Source: DASSLY01 sp035689185 (GTDB lineage Bacteria; Actinomycetota; Actinomycetes; Actinomycetales; Dermatophilaceae). Taken from it: DNA of 24,618 nucleotides. Location: the NCBI GenBank assembly GCA_035689185.1, contig DASSLY010000006.1, positions 1 through 24,618 of the forward strand, in the 5' to 3' direction. Positions 7,189 through 14,814 of this stretch are shown here, in pieces. The notes below the pieces were generated by a model. That model saw nothing but the letters and a program-made list of their open reading frames with translations. It did no database searches and was not told the origin of the DNA. Within the stretch, counting starts at the first letter, position 1. Every line of letters starts with the position of its first letter. The position numbers were made by a program, and so were the translations under genes.

Positions 7189-7233
7189 CAGGCAGTGTCA
7201 CGATGGGTGGCGGGCGTTACACGGGAGGTCGGA

Positions 7234-7860
7234 ATGGACGAGCAGACCTACACCGCGACTCGGCGCTCGCTGCACGGGGTGGCCGAGCTCGTCATCGCCG
7301 GACCGCAGTACCGCGCCGGCGGAGGCATCAAGCTGAGGTCGGCACCCGGGGGCTTCGCCGGCAGGTCGACCGCGATGCGCGTGGAGGGCGTCGAATTGGT
7401 GTGGGACGGCGGGCGCCTTCCGCTGACCGGAAGCTGCCGCAGCCTGGCCGCTGCGGCGGGGCTCGAGGTGGGGGCGCCGGGCAACTACCCGGACGCATCT
7501 GGCGTCGACCCCGACGAGCCGCTGGCCGTGGACGCCTCGGCAGCAAGGGTGATCGCCGACTGGTTCGCGCTCGGCGACGCCGCCTGCCGGCGGCTGGCAC
7601 CGGAGGAGGAGCCGGTCCTGTGGCCGGAGCACTTCGACCTGGGGGTCGCGGTGGACGAGGTGAACTACGGCGTGTCACCGGGGGACGCCGACCAGCCACG
7701 CCCGTACGCCTACGTCGGGCCGTGGACGCAGCGGGCCGGAGCGTTCTGGAACGCCCCGTTCGGGGCCCTTCGCTGGGCCGAGGACCTGCCCGACGGGGAC
7801 GCTCTGGTCGGCTTCTTCGAGCTGGGCCGGCGCTCTGCGAGCTCCGGCGAAGCCGGGTGA
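7234..7860 (+). CDS. Conserved-looking hypothetical protein
   Basis: This soluble 208-aa protein has no signal peptide or membrane segment. I do not recognise a named domain. The middle holds aromatic-rich blocks, VLWPEHFDLGVAVDEVNYGV and YAYVGPWTQRAGAFWNAPFG, that look like conserved ligand-contact segments. The N-terminal half contains GGIKLRSAPGGFAG and VEGVELVWDGGRLPL, suggesting a beta-rich fold. The start is ATG 7234 with GGGAGG six bases upstream; an earlier GTG at 7195 lacks such a signal. It is transcribed away from the Rieske-ThDP gene across a short region with palindromes, so co-regulation is possible. Function unknown. Confidence 0.75.
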   Translation: MDEQTYTATRRSLHGVAELVIAGPQYRAGGGIKLRSAPGGFAGRSTAMRVEGVELVWDGGRLPLTGSCRSLAAAAGLEVGAPGNYPDASGVDPDEPLAVDASAARVIADWFALGDAACRRLAPEEEPVLWPEHFDLGVAVDEVNYGVSPGDADQPRPYAYVGPWTQRAGAFWNAPFGALRWAEDLPDGDALVGFFELGRRSASSGEAG

Positions 7861-8168
7861 CGGGGGGCGCCTCCGCCCTCGTCGTCTCGCCCGGGGCCGC
7901 CGGACCCGCTGCCTGAGACGGCCCCCGGTGTCGCGCGGCCGGTGCGTCCGCAACTCGTATTCGTTGCCTGAGCTGACGGCTGCCCAGGCGTCTCCGCGTG
8001 GGAGGAGGTTCGCCCGGCCTGCGGTGTACACAGGACGCCCAAAGGTTCCTCAAAGGTACCGGCCGAAGCATGTGGCTACGTACGTCGTAAGTCATGGGCT
8101 CTGCCCGTCCCTGGGTCACGGCCTTGACGCCGTACGGCATGACACCTGCCCATCAGGAGGCAATTTCC
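7861..8168. other. Long leader/intergenic region before the secreted protein
   Basis: No gene was found in these 308 bases. CCGGGGCCG (7891-7899) and CGGCCCCCGG (7919-7928) can pair with one bulge and may end the upstream transcript. CAAAGGTTCC and CAAAGGTACC near 8040-8060 form a short direct repeat. AGGAGG at 8155-8160 is the ribosome binding site of the next gene. I could not assign -10/-35 boxes with confidence. Confidence 0.35.
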
Positions 8169-11100
8169 ATGCAGAACCCCGATCCCGGCCGCACCGTTCG
8201 TGCCGTCCCGAAGACCGAGAGAACGCCAATGCTCGTCCGTCCCGCCCGGTGGCTCCCGCGGCCGGAAGAAACAGCCTTCATGCCAAAGCCCGATGCGCTC
8301 AGTGATGCGGAATCCGGCGGCAACCTGGCGCCCTCCCGCACTGCCGTGACCTCAGTTGTCGGCCGATCGAAGGACGCTGGCTGGGGCGGCAGAGGCCGCG
8401 GAGCGCGTCGGCGCGCCGTGTCGGTCGTCGGCGCCGTCGGGGTGGCAGTCGCCGCGATCGGAGTCTCCGCGGACGTGGCGAGTGCCGCGGTCGGCAGCCT
8501 CTACACGGACACCCTGACCGTTCCGGGGGGCACCGTGTCGATGAACGGCAAACTGTGGGTTGCCGACCATTTCCAGGGCTTCTGTCGCATCGTCTCCGAC
8601 GGCGCTGGTGGTCAGGTCGTCGACGGGGCGACGTGCGCCGGCGGGGCGACTCCGGTGGGCGCGACGGCACCCGTGTTCGACGCGTCCCGCAATCTCGTGT
8701 ACGTCGCCGACAACACCCGGCAGAGCCAGGGTGTGTGGCGGTTCCCGTACATCGCGAGCACCAACAAGCTCGGCGCCGGGACGCTGATCAACGTCACGGC
8801 CTCGCCTGGCACCGACAAGCCGGACGCGCTGGCCTTGTCCGCTGACGGCAACACCTTGTACGTCGGCTTCACGCGAGTCGCGGACATCAAGCGCGTGGAC
8901 AACCCCGCCACCGCCACCGGGGGCGCGGTCACGGTGGCGTCCAGCTCGGACGCCGGCGGCGTGAACGGGATCGCGCTGGTAGGCAGCGACCTGTTCATCG
9001 CCGAAAGCGCCGCGGTGACCAAGGTGGCGGGCATCGACGGTTGCTCGGCGGCCCTGCCGTGCGTCGGGGGAGCCACACCCATGACCGCCACGGCTCCGTT
9101 GGCCATCACCGGTGAGCTGAACGCGAGCCTGGAGCAGGTCCTGTACGTCTCGGAGACCCCGAGCGTCGACTCGGCCATTCTTCGGTACAACGTGGCAACC
9201 GACACCCAGGACGTGTTCGCCACGACCGGGGAGACCGCGGCCGGCGCGACGCCGATAGCCGGGGCTTCGGGCCTGTCCTTGCTCGACGTCGCCACCGGCG
9301 CCGGCACGGTTCACGCCCTCATGGTGGGCGACGACCCCACCGTCGGCGGCTCCGTCGGCCAAGGCCGGCTGTGGCAGCTCGACACGGCCGCCGCCCCCCA
9401 GGTCGCGGGAGCGCCGGGAGCGCCGGCGACGATCCCGCCGGCCCCAGGTGCGGTCATCGCCGACCAGTTCGCTCGCAAGCTCACCGTGCCCTCTGGCGCG
9501 GTCGTGATCGGCAGCAGCGTCTTCGTCTCCGACCACGCGCAGGGCTTCTGCAAGCTCAGCGCCGACCCCACGGCGCCGGGGCAGTTCACCATCCTCAACC
9601 CGGCGGTCAACTGCGACACCAGCGCCGGCTCACCCGGCCAGCCGAGCTACGACCCGTCGAGCCGGTCCGTCTACGTGCCGGACAACTCGACCAAGAGCGC
9701 CGGGGTCTGGCGGTTCACCTACAACCCGACGTCGGCCACGATCGGCAGCCCCACCCTCATTGCGCCGATCGCCCAGCTGCGCGGCCTGCCCACGGCGACC
9801 GCACTCGGCCAGGACGGCAAGCTGTACATCGGCTACCAGCGCAGCCTGGGCATCGACCGGGTCGCCGGCCCCGAAACCGGCACCCCTGCCGTCCAGCCGG
9901 TGGGCACACTGTCCGGGGCGCGCGGCGGCACCGGTGGGTTCGGGTTCATCGGACCCGACCTCTACCTGGCCGAGAACGCCGCCGGCACGGTGACTCGCGT
10001 TGCCAACGCCGCTGCATGCACCGGTACCTGCGTGGCGGCGACCACACCGATCGCCATCACCAGCGCCGCGGCGCTGACCACCGACAACGCGGACACCGTC
10101 TACGTCGCCGACGTCCCCGCGACCACCGGCTCGGTGCTGGAGTACATCGTCAGCACCGGGGCCCAGCGCGTCTTCTCGAACAGCGGGATGAGCAGCCCCA
10201 CCGCGGCTGGCCCGACCGCGTTCGGCAGCATCGGCGGGCTGACCCTCGACGCGGCGGGCAACCTGTATGTCGGTGACGACCCGTCCGGCCTGGGCACCGG
10301 TTTCGCCGGCAAGTTGTGGAAGGCCGCTGGCGCCGCCCCACTTCAGCCACCGGCCGCCGCACCGGCAACTCCGTCGGTTCCGGACCTGACGGCAGCCACG
10401 GACACCGGAGCTTCCTCGACGGACAACCTCACCAATGCCGCCAGCCCCACCTTCACCGGGACCGCGGCTGCGGGAACGACCGTGCAGGTGCTCGTCGGCG
10501 GCATCGTGAAGGGCTCCGCGGCCGCGACCGCGACCGGGGCCTACACGGTCCCCGTCACCGGTATGGCCGAGGGCTTGAACCAGCAGGTCACCGCAGTTGC
10601 GGTGAACCCGACCACCGGCCGGGCGTCGACGCCCTCCGCGGCGCTGCTGGTCAGCATCGACCGGACGGCACCAGCGCAGCCCTCGGCTCCGGACCTGGCC
10701 GCGGCGAGCGACACCGGAGTCTCGAACACGGACAACCTCACCAAGGCGACGACGCTGACGTTCACCGGCACGGCCGACACGGGGACCACCGTCGCAATTC
10801 GTTCCGGCACCACGACCCGCGGGACCGCCGCCGTCGCCGGTGACGGGACCTACACGGTTACCGGCAGCGCGTTCACCGGCGTGAACTCCGTCACGGCAGT
10901 AGCGATCGATGCCGCAGGCAACACCAGCGTGGCGTCCACCGCCCTGTCCGTCACGGTCGACACGACGGTCCCGAGGCTCGGCACGCGCACCCCGGCGCCG
11001 GGCGCAACTGGGGTGTCCGTCACCGCGAACGTGGTTGCCAGGTTCAGTGAGAACGTGTCCGGCGTGACCGGCGCCACGGTCTTCCTCACCAAGCCCGGGG

Positions 11101-11288
11101 TCGCCACTCACATCGCCGCCACCGTGACCTACACGGCTGCAACGGCGACCACCAAGGCAAAGGTGGTCCTGAACCCCACCAACTCCTTGGCTCGGCTCAC
11201 CACGTACACCGTGACGATCACGGCCGGGATCCAGGACCTTGCGGGCAACCCGCTCGCGGGCACGACGTGGAGCTTCACGACGGCCTGA
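8169..11288 (+). CDS. Large secreted protein: duplicated propeller-like domain plus three Ig-like domains
   Basis: The protein is 1039 aa. A hydrophobic export segment lies at residues 83-107 (RRAVSVVGAVGVAVAAIGVS, then VASAA as a likely cleavage area). It is preceded by an unusually long polar stretch of about 80 residues, so the start is uncertain: ATG 8169 has AGGAGG eight bases upstream, but later Met codons (8229, 8280) are possible. Two copies of a roughly 300-residue beta-propeller-like unit follow (about 109-415 and 431-725). They share DHxQGFCxL, VYVxDN...GVWRF and L(S/G)xDGxxLYxG motifs. Two Ig-like repeats (about 730-832 and 835-932) each begin P-D-L-x-A-A-x-D-T-G and contain TDNLT. 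A Big_5-like domain ends the protein (TWSFTTA). There is no sortase motif or C-terminal anchor, so it is probably released or loosely wall-bound. Binding partner unknown. Confidence 0.8.
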   Translation: MQNPDPGRTVRAVPKTERTPMLVRPARWLPRPEETAFMPKPDALSDAESGGNLAPSRTAVTSVVGRSKDAGWGGRGRGARRRAVSVVGAVGVAVAAIGVSADVASAAVGSLYTDTLTVPGGTVSMNGKLWVADHFQGFCRIVSDGAGGQVVDGATCAGGATPVGATAPVFDASRNLVYVADNTRQSQGVWRFPYIASTNKLGAGTLINVTASPGTDKPDALALSADGNTLYVGFTRVADIKRVDNPATATGGAVTVASSSDAGGVNGIALVGSDLFIAESAAVTKVAGIDGCSAALPCVGGATPMTATAPLAITGELNASLEQVLYVSETPSVDSAILRYNVATDTQDVFATTGETAAGATPIAGASGLSLLDVATGAGTVHALMVGDDPTVGGSVGQGRLWQLDTAAAPQVAGAPGAPATIPPAPGAVIADQFARKLTVPSGAVVIGSSVFVSDHAQGFCKLSADPTAPGQFTILNPAVNCDTSAGSPGQPSYDPSSRSVYVPDNSTKSAGVWRFTYNPTSATIGSPTLIAPIAQLRGLPTATALGQDGKLYIGYQRSLGIDRVAGPETGTPAVQPVGTLSGARGGTGGFGFIGPDLYLAENAAGTVTRVANAAACTGTCVAATTPIAITSAAALTTDNADTVYVADVPATTGSVLEYIVSTGAQRVFSNSGMSSPTAAGPTAFGSIGGLTLDAAGNLYVGDDPSGLGTGFAGKLWKAAGAAPLQPPAAAPATPSVPDLTAATDTGASSTDNLTNAASPTFTGTAAAGTTVQVLVGGIVKGSAAATATGAYTVPVTGMAEGLNQQVTAVAVNPTTGRASTPSAALLVSIDRTAPAQPSAPDLAAASDTGVSNTDNLTKATTLTFTGTADTGTTVAIRSGTTTRGTAAVAGDGTYTVTGSAFTGVNSVTAVAIDAAGNTSVASTALSVTVDTTVPRLGTRTPAPGATGVSVTANVVARFSENVSGVTGATVFLTKPGVATHIAATVTYTAATATTKAKVVLNPTNSLARLTTYTVTITAGIQDLAGNPLAGTTWSFTTA

Positions 11289-11299
11289 CGCCCGACGCA

Positions 11300-11344
11300 G
11301 CCGAGCAAGGCCCCACCCGCACAACGGGTGGGGCCTTGCTCGGC
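11300..11344 (+). terminator. Strong terminator hairpin, perfect 20-bp stem
   Basis: The two 20-base arms (11300-11319 and 11325-11344) are exactly complementary around a CACAA loop, 11 bases after the stop of the secreted-protein gene. There is no U-tract, as is common for actinobacterial terminators. It isolates the secreted protein from dodecin. Confidence 0.9.
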
Positions 11345-11486
11345 TCATGCGCGTCTTGGGGCCGTCACCGCCAGCGCGGCCTGCGCGCTCCCGGCCCGGC
11401 AGCCGCGTCGGTGACCCGGGTGGCGTCCCGCAGTCGGACGCTGGAGTCTGGGCGTGACCATCCCCCCACGGAACGGAGCAGCCGAC

Positions 11487-11708
11487 ATGTCCGACCACGT
11501 CTACCGGGTGACCGAGATCGTCGGCTCCTCCGGCTCGGGCCTCGACCACGCCATCTCCAACGGCATCGAGCGCGCGGCCAGGACGTTGCGCAACCTGGAC
11601 TGGTTCGAGGTGGTGGGGGTGCGGGGGCACATCGTCGGCTCGGGGGTAGCCCACTACCAGGTGACGATGAAGGTCGGCTTCCGGCTGGACGACCCGGACC
11701 AGGGGTGA
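11487..11708 (+). CDS. Dodecin, flavin-binding protein
   Basis: This 73-aa protein has the full dodecin pattern: VYRVTEIVGSSGSGLDHAIS, a single helix ending in RTLRNLDWFEVVGVRGHI, and the last strand HYQVTMKVGFRL. The tryptophan of NLDWFEV is the residue that stacks on the flavin ring, and the Gln of YQVTMKV is the usual ring contact. Dodecins form hollow 12-mers in the cytoplasm that store or buffer FMN/riboflavin and limit flavin photochemistry. The start is ATG 11487, with GGAG upstream; an in-frame ATG-like extension from 11454 lies before the conserved N-terminus. It stands alone between a strong terminator and the Asp23 operon promoter. Confidence 0.93.
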   Translation: MSDHVYRVTEIVGSSGSGLDHAISNGIERAARTLRNLDWFEVVGVRGHIVGSGVAHYQVTMKVGFRLDDPDQG

Positions 11709-11788
11709 GGTCGCGACCGTGCCGCGTGGCAGGTGTCCGGGCGGGGCCTGCGCCAGCCGCCGGTATGCCGTGCGCGCGGGCCTCTGAG

Positions 11789-11804
11789 TGTGAGTCACGT
11801 CACA
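11789..11804 (+). promoter_or_regulatory. Crp/GlxR-type site TGTGA-N6-TCACA before the Asp23 operon
   Basis: TGTGAGTCACGTCACA has both perfect half-sites of the Crp/GlxR consensus with exact N6 spacing. It lies 82 bases upstream of the first Asp23 gene in a 177-base noncoding gap (11709-11885). GlxR of Corynebacterium and Crp of Mycobacterium bind this sequence, so cAMP-linked control of the operon is likely. No -10/-35 pair could be assigned. Confidence 0.6.
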
Positions 11805-11885
11805 CCCCACCGCGCGTGATGGCGGGGGTGGCCGGGCATCTATCGCAGTGTCCGACTTGCTCCCATCAGCCAAGGAGAGCCTCAC

Positions 11886-12377
11886 GTGAGCGACACGGCC
11901 CCGACGTCCCCCAGCAGCGGCAAAGCCGGCGGGCTGACCAAAGCTGGTGACGGGCCCGACTCGGGCCTGGTCACGCAGCAGGGAAAGACCACGATCGCCG
12001 ACGCCGTGGTCGCCAAGATCGCCGGCATCGCCGCAGGAGAGGTCAACGGCGTGCATGCCCTCGGCGGTGGCACGGCTCGTGCCGTCGGCGCGCTCCGGGA
12101 GCGGATCCCCGGCGCCAGGACGAACCACAGCCAGGGCGTGGCGGTCGAGGTCGGGGAGCGGCAGGCCGCCGTCGACGTGCAGCTGGTCGCGGACTACGGG
12201 GTCTCCATCGCGGACCTGGCCCAGGCGATCCGGCGCAACATCATCGCCGCGGTGGAGCGGATGACCGGCCTGGAGGTCACCGAGGTGAACATCGAGGTCC
12301 AGGACGTCTTCGTGGAGAGCGACGAAGGCCAGGACGACGGCGGTGGGAGCGACAGCGGCGAGCCAAGGGTCAAGTGA
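11886..12377 (+). CDS. Asp23/Gls24 family envelope stress protein (first copy)
   Basis: This 163-aa protein has a polar Ser/Gly-rich leader (about 35 residues), then a full Asp23/Gls24 domain. It begins TTIADAVVAKIAGIAAGEVNGVHAL, continues with GVAVEVGERQAAVDVQLVADYG, and ends ERMTGLEVTEVNIEVQDVFV. The family forms membrane-associated assemblies under alkaline or envelope stress, tethered in firmicutes by AmaP. The tail is acidic and Gly-rich. The start is GTG 11886 with AAGGAG eight bases upstream. It is the first gene of an operon of seven overlapping or tightly spaced genes ending at 14807, and the next gene starts within its stop codon (GTGA). Confidence 0.92.
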   Translation: MSDTAPTSPSSGKAGGLTKAGDGPDSGLVTQQGKTTIADAVVAKIAGIAAGEVNGVHALGGGTARAVGALRERIPGARTNHSQGVAVEVGERQAAVDVQLVADYGVSIADLAQAIRRNIIAAVERMTGLEVTEVNIEVQDVFVESDEGQDDGGGSDSGEPRVK

Positions 12378-12676
12378 GCGACACGCCCGAGGCTGAGCCG
12401 GCCGACAAGGTCCGGTCCGCCGTGCTCGCCGTGCCCGGGGTCGCCGGGTTGCACGCCGGAGCGTTCGGGGAGGCCGCCACCTATTTGCCCGGACGGCGCG
12501 TCGAGGGCATCCGTCTGCGGGACGCCAGCTGCGAGGTCCACCTCGTGCTCCAGTGGGGGGCGCCCGTTCGGCAGACGGCGGAGGCGGTCCGGGCGGCCGC
12601 ATCGGCCCTGTCCGGCACGCCCGTCGACGTATACGTCCAGGACGTGGCGGCGCCCCCGCGCCGTCGAGGCAGTTGA
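12374..12676 (+). CDS. Small Asp23-like accessory protein of the envelope-stress operon
   Basis: This 100-aa soluble protein starts at GTG 12374, overlapping the stop of the first Asp23 gene by four bases. The sequence AVLAVPGVAGLHAGAFGEA, then CEVHLVLQWGAPVRQTAEAV and SGTPVDVYVQDVA follows the strand-helix-strand order of an Asp23/Gls24 domain in shortened form ('V-x-x-V-P-G-V', 'V-x-V-x-V-x-x-G', 'V-x-V-x-V-x-D-V'). It lacks the conserved E-V-x-G-V-x-x-L start. I infer a diverged paralogue that co-assembles with the Asp23 proteins; no enzyme motif is present. Confidence 0.75.
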   Translation: MSDTPEAEPADKVRSAVLAVPGVAGLHAGAFGEAATYLPGRRVEGIRLRDASCEVHLVLQWGAPVRQTAEAVRAAASALSGTPVDVYVQDVAAPPRRRGS

Positions 12677-13005
12677 TGCGGGACCCCTCGACGGGCGACC
12701 CCGTTACCGCCGTCAACCGGGCCGGCGGTGGTGCTGGGCGCGCCTGGCGGCTGGCCCGGCGCCGGGCGGCCCGCGAGCACCACCCGGACCTGGGTGGGCG
12801 GCCGGAGGCGTATTTGCGGGCGCTGGAGCAGATTGACCGGCAGTTCCTGGGTACCCCGGACCCGCCCGTGCCCGACGTGCAGGCCCGCGGCAGCACGATC
12901 GCGCGCCGGTACCGCGCCTACCGTCGGCGCGCCCGGCAGGCACGGCGAGGTGTTCGTGCGCGGCTGCCCCGCTGGGTCCCCGGCCGCCGCTACACGCAGC
13001 TGTAG
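12676..13005 (+). CDS. Mini J-domain-like basic protein in the Asp23 operon
   Basis: This 109-aa protein starts at ATG 12676, sharing one base with the TGA before it. Residues around 25-55 read RRRAAREHHPDLGGRPEAYL and then RALEQIDRQF, which is the helix II - HPD loop - helix III core of a DnaJ domain (usual form R-x-x-A-x-x-H-H-P-D-x-G-G-x-x-x-x-F/Y). Helix I is not clear, and no Gly/Phe or zinc region follows. The C-terminal third is very rich in Arg (RRYRAYRRRARQARRGVRAR) and could bind RNA, membranes or the acidic Asp23 tail. It has no membrane segment. A co-chaperone that recruits DnaK to the stress assembly is a reasonable inference but is untested. Confidence 0.65.
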   Translation: MRDPSTGDPVTAVNRAGGGAGRAWRLARRRAAREHHPDLGGRPEAYLRALEQIDRQFLGTPDPPVPDVQARGSTIARRYRAYRRRARQARRGVRARLPRWVPGRRYTQL

Positions 13006-13086
13006 CCCGCAACGCCCGCAGACCGCCGACCCACCACGCGCCGACCTGGTCAACGTGCCGGCACCAGAACTGAAGGAGACTCACGC

Positions 13087-13266
13087 ATGACCACCTCTAC
13101 CATCGGCCTGCTCGTCGGACTCCTGCTCGGAGTCGCCGCTGCGGCGGGCGGGTTCGGCGGCTTTCTCATCGCGCTGGTCCTCGGCGTCGTCGGCTATCTC
13201 GTCGGGGGCCACTACGACGGCGAGATCGACCTCGGCAAGCTCGTGGGTGGCCGCCGTCGTGACTGA
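13087..13266 (+). CDS. DUF2273-like small membrane protein (59 aa)
   Basis: This gene is short. AAGGAG lies nine bases before ATG 13087. The 59-aa product has two hydrophobic segments with Gly/Ala small-residue packing (IGLLVGLLLGVAAAAGGFGG and FLIALVLGVVGYLVGG), then a charged tail HYDGEIDLGKLVGGRRRD. This matches the two-helix DUF2273 peptides found beside Asp23 genes in firmicutes and actinobacteria, which have an 'E-G-x-I-D-L' tail. It probably anchors or organises the Asp23 complex at the membrane. Its end overlaps the next gene. Confidence 0.8.
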   Translation: MTTSTIGLLVGLLLGVAAAAGGFGGFLIALVLGVVGYLVGGHYDGEIDLGKLVGGRRRD

Positions 13267-13654
13267 GCCGACGATCGCCCTCACCACGGACCGGGACCCC
13301 GCGCCCGACCCGGGCGAGCGCGGACGCCTGGATGTCGCCGACCGGGTCATCGAGCGGATCGCCACGATCGCCGCCGGGGAGGTTCCCGGGGTCCTCGCCT
13401 GCGGGTCCGCCCTGGACGGGGCGCTCGGGCGGCAGTACCCGAAGGCCGACGCCGAGGTGGCCGGCGACCGTGTCACCGTCGCTGTCGGGCTCGCCGTGGC
13501 CTGGCCGTCCCCGTTGGCCGACACCGCCGCCGCGGTGCGCCGGCGGGTCGCCGACCGGCTCACGCAGCTGGTCGGACTCCACGTCGACACCGTCGCGGTC
13601 ACCATCGACCAGGTCCGCCACCAGCAGGCTGCCACGCCGAGGCGGGTCCGGTGA
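13259..13654 (+). CDS. Asp23/Gls24 family envelope stress protein (second copy)
   Basis: This is about 131 aa. The domain runs from LDVADRVIERIATIAAGEVP through GVLAC, VTVAVGLAVAWPSPLADTAA, and LVGLHVDTVAVTIDQV, a complete Asp23 fold with a shorter leader and no acidic tail. GTG 13259 overlaps the DUF2273-like stop by eight bases; GTG 13247 is an alternative that adds four residues. The two Asp23 copies in one operon may form hetero-oligomers. The next gene begins inside its stop codon (GTGA). Confidence 0.9.
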   Translation: MTEPTIALTTDRDPAPDPGERGRLDVADRVIERIATIAAGEVPGVLACGSALDGALGRQYPKADAEVAGDRVTVAVGLAVAWPSPLADTAAAVRRRVADRLTQLVGLHVDTVAVTIDQVRHQQAATPRRVR

Positions 13655-14241
13655 GCACGTCAGCCGCCCCGCAGGCCAGCGACCGGCAGCGGGTCGGCCA
13701 GCCCACCACGGCGGCTCTGGCCCCTGCCAAGACCCCCGTGGGCAGCGGCCGGCTGGGCACGGTAGGGCTAGTGCTCGCGCTGGTGGTGACGGCCCTGGGG
13801 GTGGTCGCCGTCAGGGATGCCCTGGCGTACGCGGAGCTCATCGGTGGCAGGCCCTGGGTCGGCGCGCTCGTACGCGCCGTGGACCGCCAGCGGCCCTCGG
13901 GGTGGCTGGTCCCGGTCGGGGTCGTCCTCGCTCTCGTCGGGCTGTGGCTGCTGGTGACCGCCCTGCGGCCGCGTCCCCGGACAGCCGTGGCTCTAGCCGC
14001 TCAGACCGGGGTGTTCGTCCGCCCCAAGGACGTCGCCCGCGTGGCCACCGACGCAGCCGAGCAGGTGGACGGCGTGCTGTCGGCGAACGTCCGCGCCACC
14101 CGCCGGACGGTCACCGTCGCCGTGCGGACCACAGGCAACCCCAATACCCAGCGCGAGGTCCAGGAGCGGGTGTCCCGACGGCTGGCCGGCCTGGACACCA
14201 CCCCCACCATCACCGTTCGTCACACAGGAGGTCCGCGATGA
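13651..14241 (+). CDS. DUF6286-type membrane protein of the Asp23 operon
   Basis: This 196-aa protein starts at GTG 13651 with a GTGA overlap. After a polar N-terminus (1-34) come two membrane helices, LGTVGLVLALVVTALGVVAV (about 35-54) and GWLVPVGVVLALVGLWLLVT (about 83-102). They flank an external or internal loop containing ELIGGRPWVGALVRAVD. A soluble alpha/beta domain follows (GVFVRPKDVARVATDAAEQV, VTVAVRTTG, and REVQERVSRRLAGL), similar in layout to the Asp23-like domain. Family members always sit beside Asp23 genes in actinobacteria and likely act as membrane partners. It overlaps the next gene by four bases (ATGA). Confidence 0.85.
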   Translation: MSTSAAPQASDRQRVGQPTTAALAPAKTPVGSGRLGTVGLVLALVVTALGVVAVRDALAYAELIGGRPWVGALVRAVDRQRPSGWLVPVGVVLALVGLWLLVTALRPRPRTAVALAAQTGVFVRPKDVARVATDAAEQVDGVLSANVRATRRTVTVAVRTTGNPNTQREVQERVSRRLAGLDTTPTITVRHTGGPR

Positions 14242-14807
14242 GCCGAGCGACACTTGCCGCGGACCGGGTGATGGCCGCCTTCGCGGGGCTGGTCCTGGTG
14301 GCCGTCGGCGCGGGCCTGGTCGTCTGGTGGGGCGGCTGGTGGCAAGCCTTGCCCGACCGGGTCGATGTGTCCGCGGTCGCGTCGTGGGCAGGTGAACCCT
14401 GGTGGCCCTGGGCGCTGGGCGGGGCCGGGGTGGTGTTGGTCCTGGTCGGCCTGCGCTGGCTGGCCGGCCACGTCCCGAACCGTGGGGTGGGCCAGTTGCG
14501 TCTGGCCGGGTCGGACGGCACCGGTCAGCTGCGGGTCGACGCCGTGGCGGTTGCTTCCGCCGCGGCCCAGGCATTCGCCGACACCCCGGGGGTCCGGTCG
14601 GCCAGTGGCGCGATCCGGCGCGATCGCGGGCAACTGGTGGCACTCATCCGGGCCACGGTGGAGCCCGCCGCGGACCTTGCCGTCGTCGCCTCGGCTGCCG
14701 ACCTGGTAAGCGCGCAACTGCACGGCGTGCTCCAGCGCGACGACCTGCACTGCCGGGTCGGCCTGCGCGTTGCCGGGCGCGGCCGCGCACAGCCCCGCGT
14801 CCACTGA
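14238..14807 (+). CDS. AmaP-like membrane anchor of the Asp23 operon
   Basis: This 189-aa protein starts at ATG 14238, preceded by AGGAGG six bases upstream. Two helices near the N-terminus (RVMAAFAGLVLVAVGAGLVV and WPWALGGAGVVLVLVGLRWL) are separated by a Trp-rich segment (WWGGWWQALPD). A C-terminal cytoplasmic domain has VDAVAVASAAAQAFADTPGV, VALIRATVEPAADLAVV and LHCRVGLRVAG. This is the layout of the alkaline shock response membrane anchor AmaP, which binds Asp23 to the membrane. It is the last gene of the operon; a repeat and hairpin follow before zwf. Confidence 0.85.
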   Translation: MSRATLAADRVMAAFAGLVLVAVGAGLVVWWGGWWQALPDRVDVSAVASWAGEPWWPWALGGAGVVLVLVGLRWLAGHVPNRGVGQLRLAGSDGTGQLRVDAVAVASAAAQAFADTPGVRSASGAIRRDRGQLVALIRATVEPAADLAVVASAADLVSAQLHGVLQRDDLHCRVGLRVAGRGRAQPRVH

Positions 14808-14814
14808 CCGGGTT

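Noticed and set aside
7892..7906. Third DevR-like box (GGGGCCGCCGGACCC)
   Set aside because: Only loosely fits, differs from the matched pair at 2947 and 3481, lies in a stretch where GGCC-type runs occur by composition, and is about 260 bases from the next start.
9630..12896. Open frame of over 1000 codons on the minus strand across the secreted protein and Asp23 operon
   Set aside because: It is antisense to several well-supported genes, its translation is rich in Arg/Gly/Pro with no domain, and long antisense frames are expected in very GC-rich DNA.
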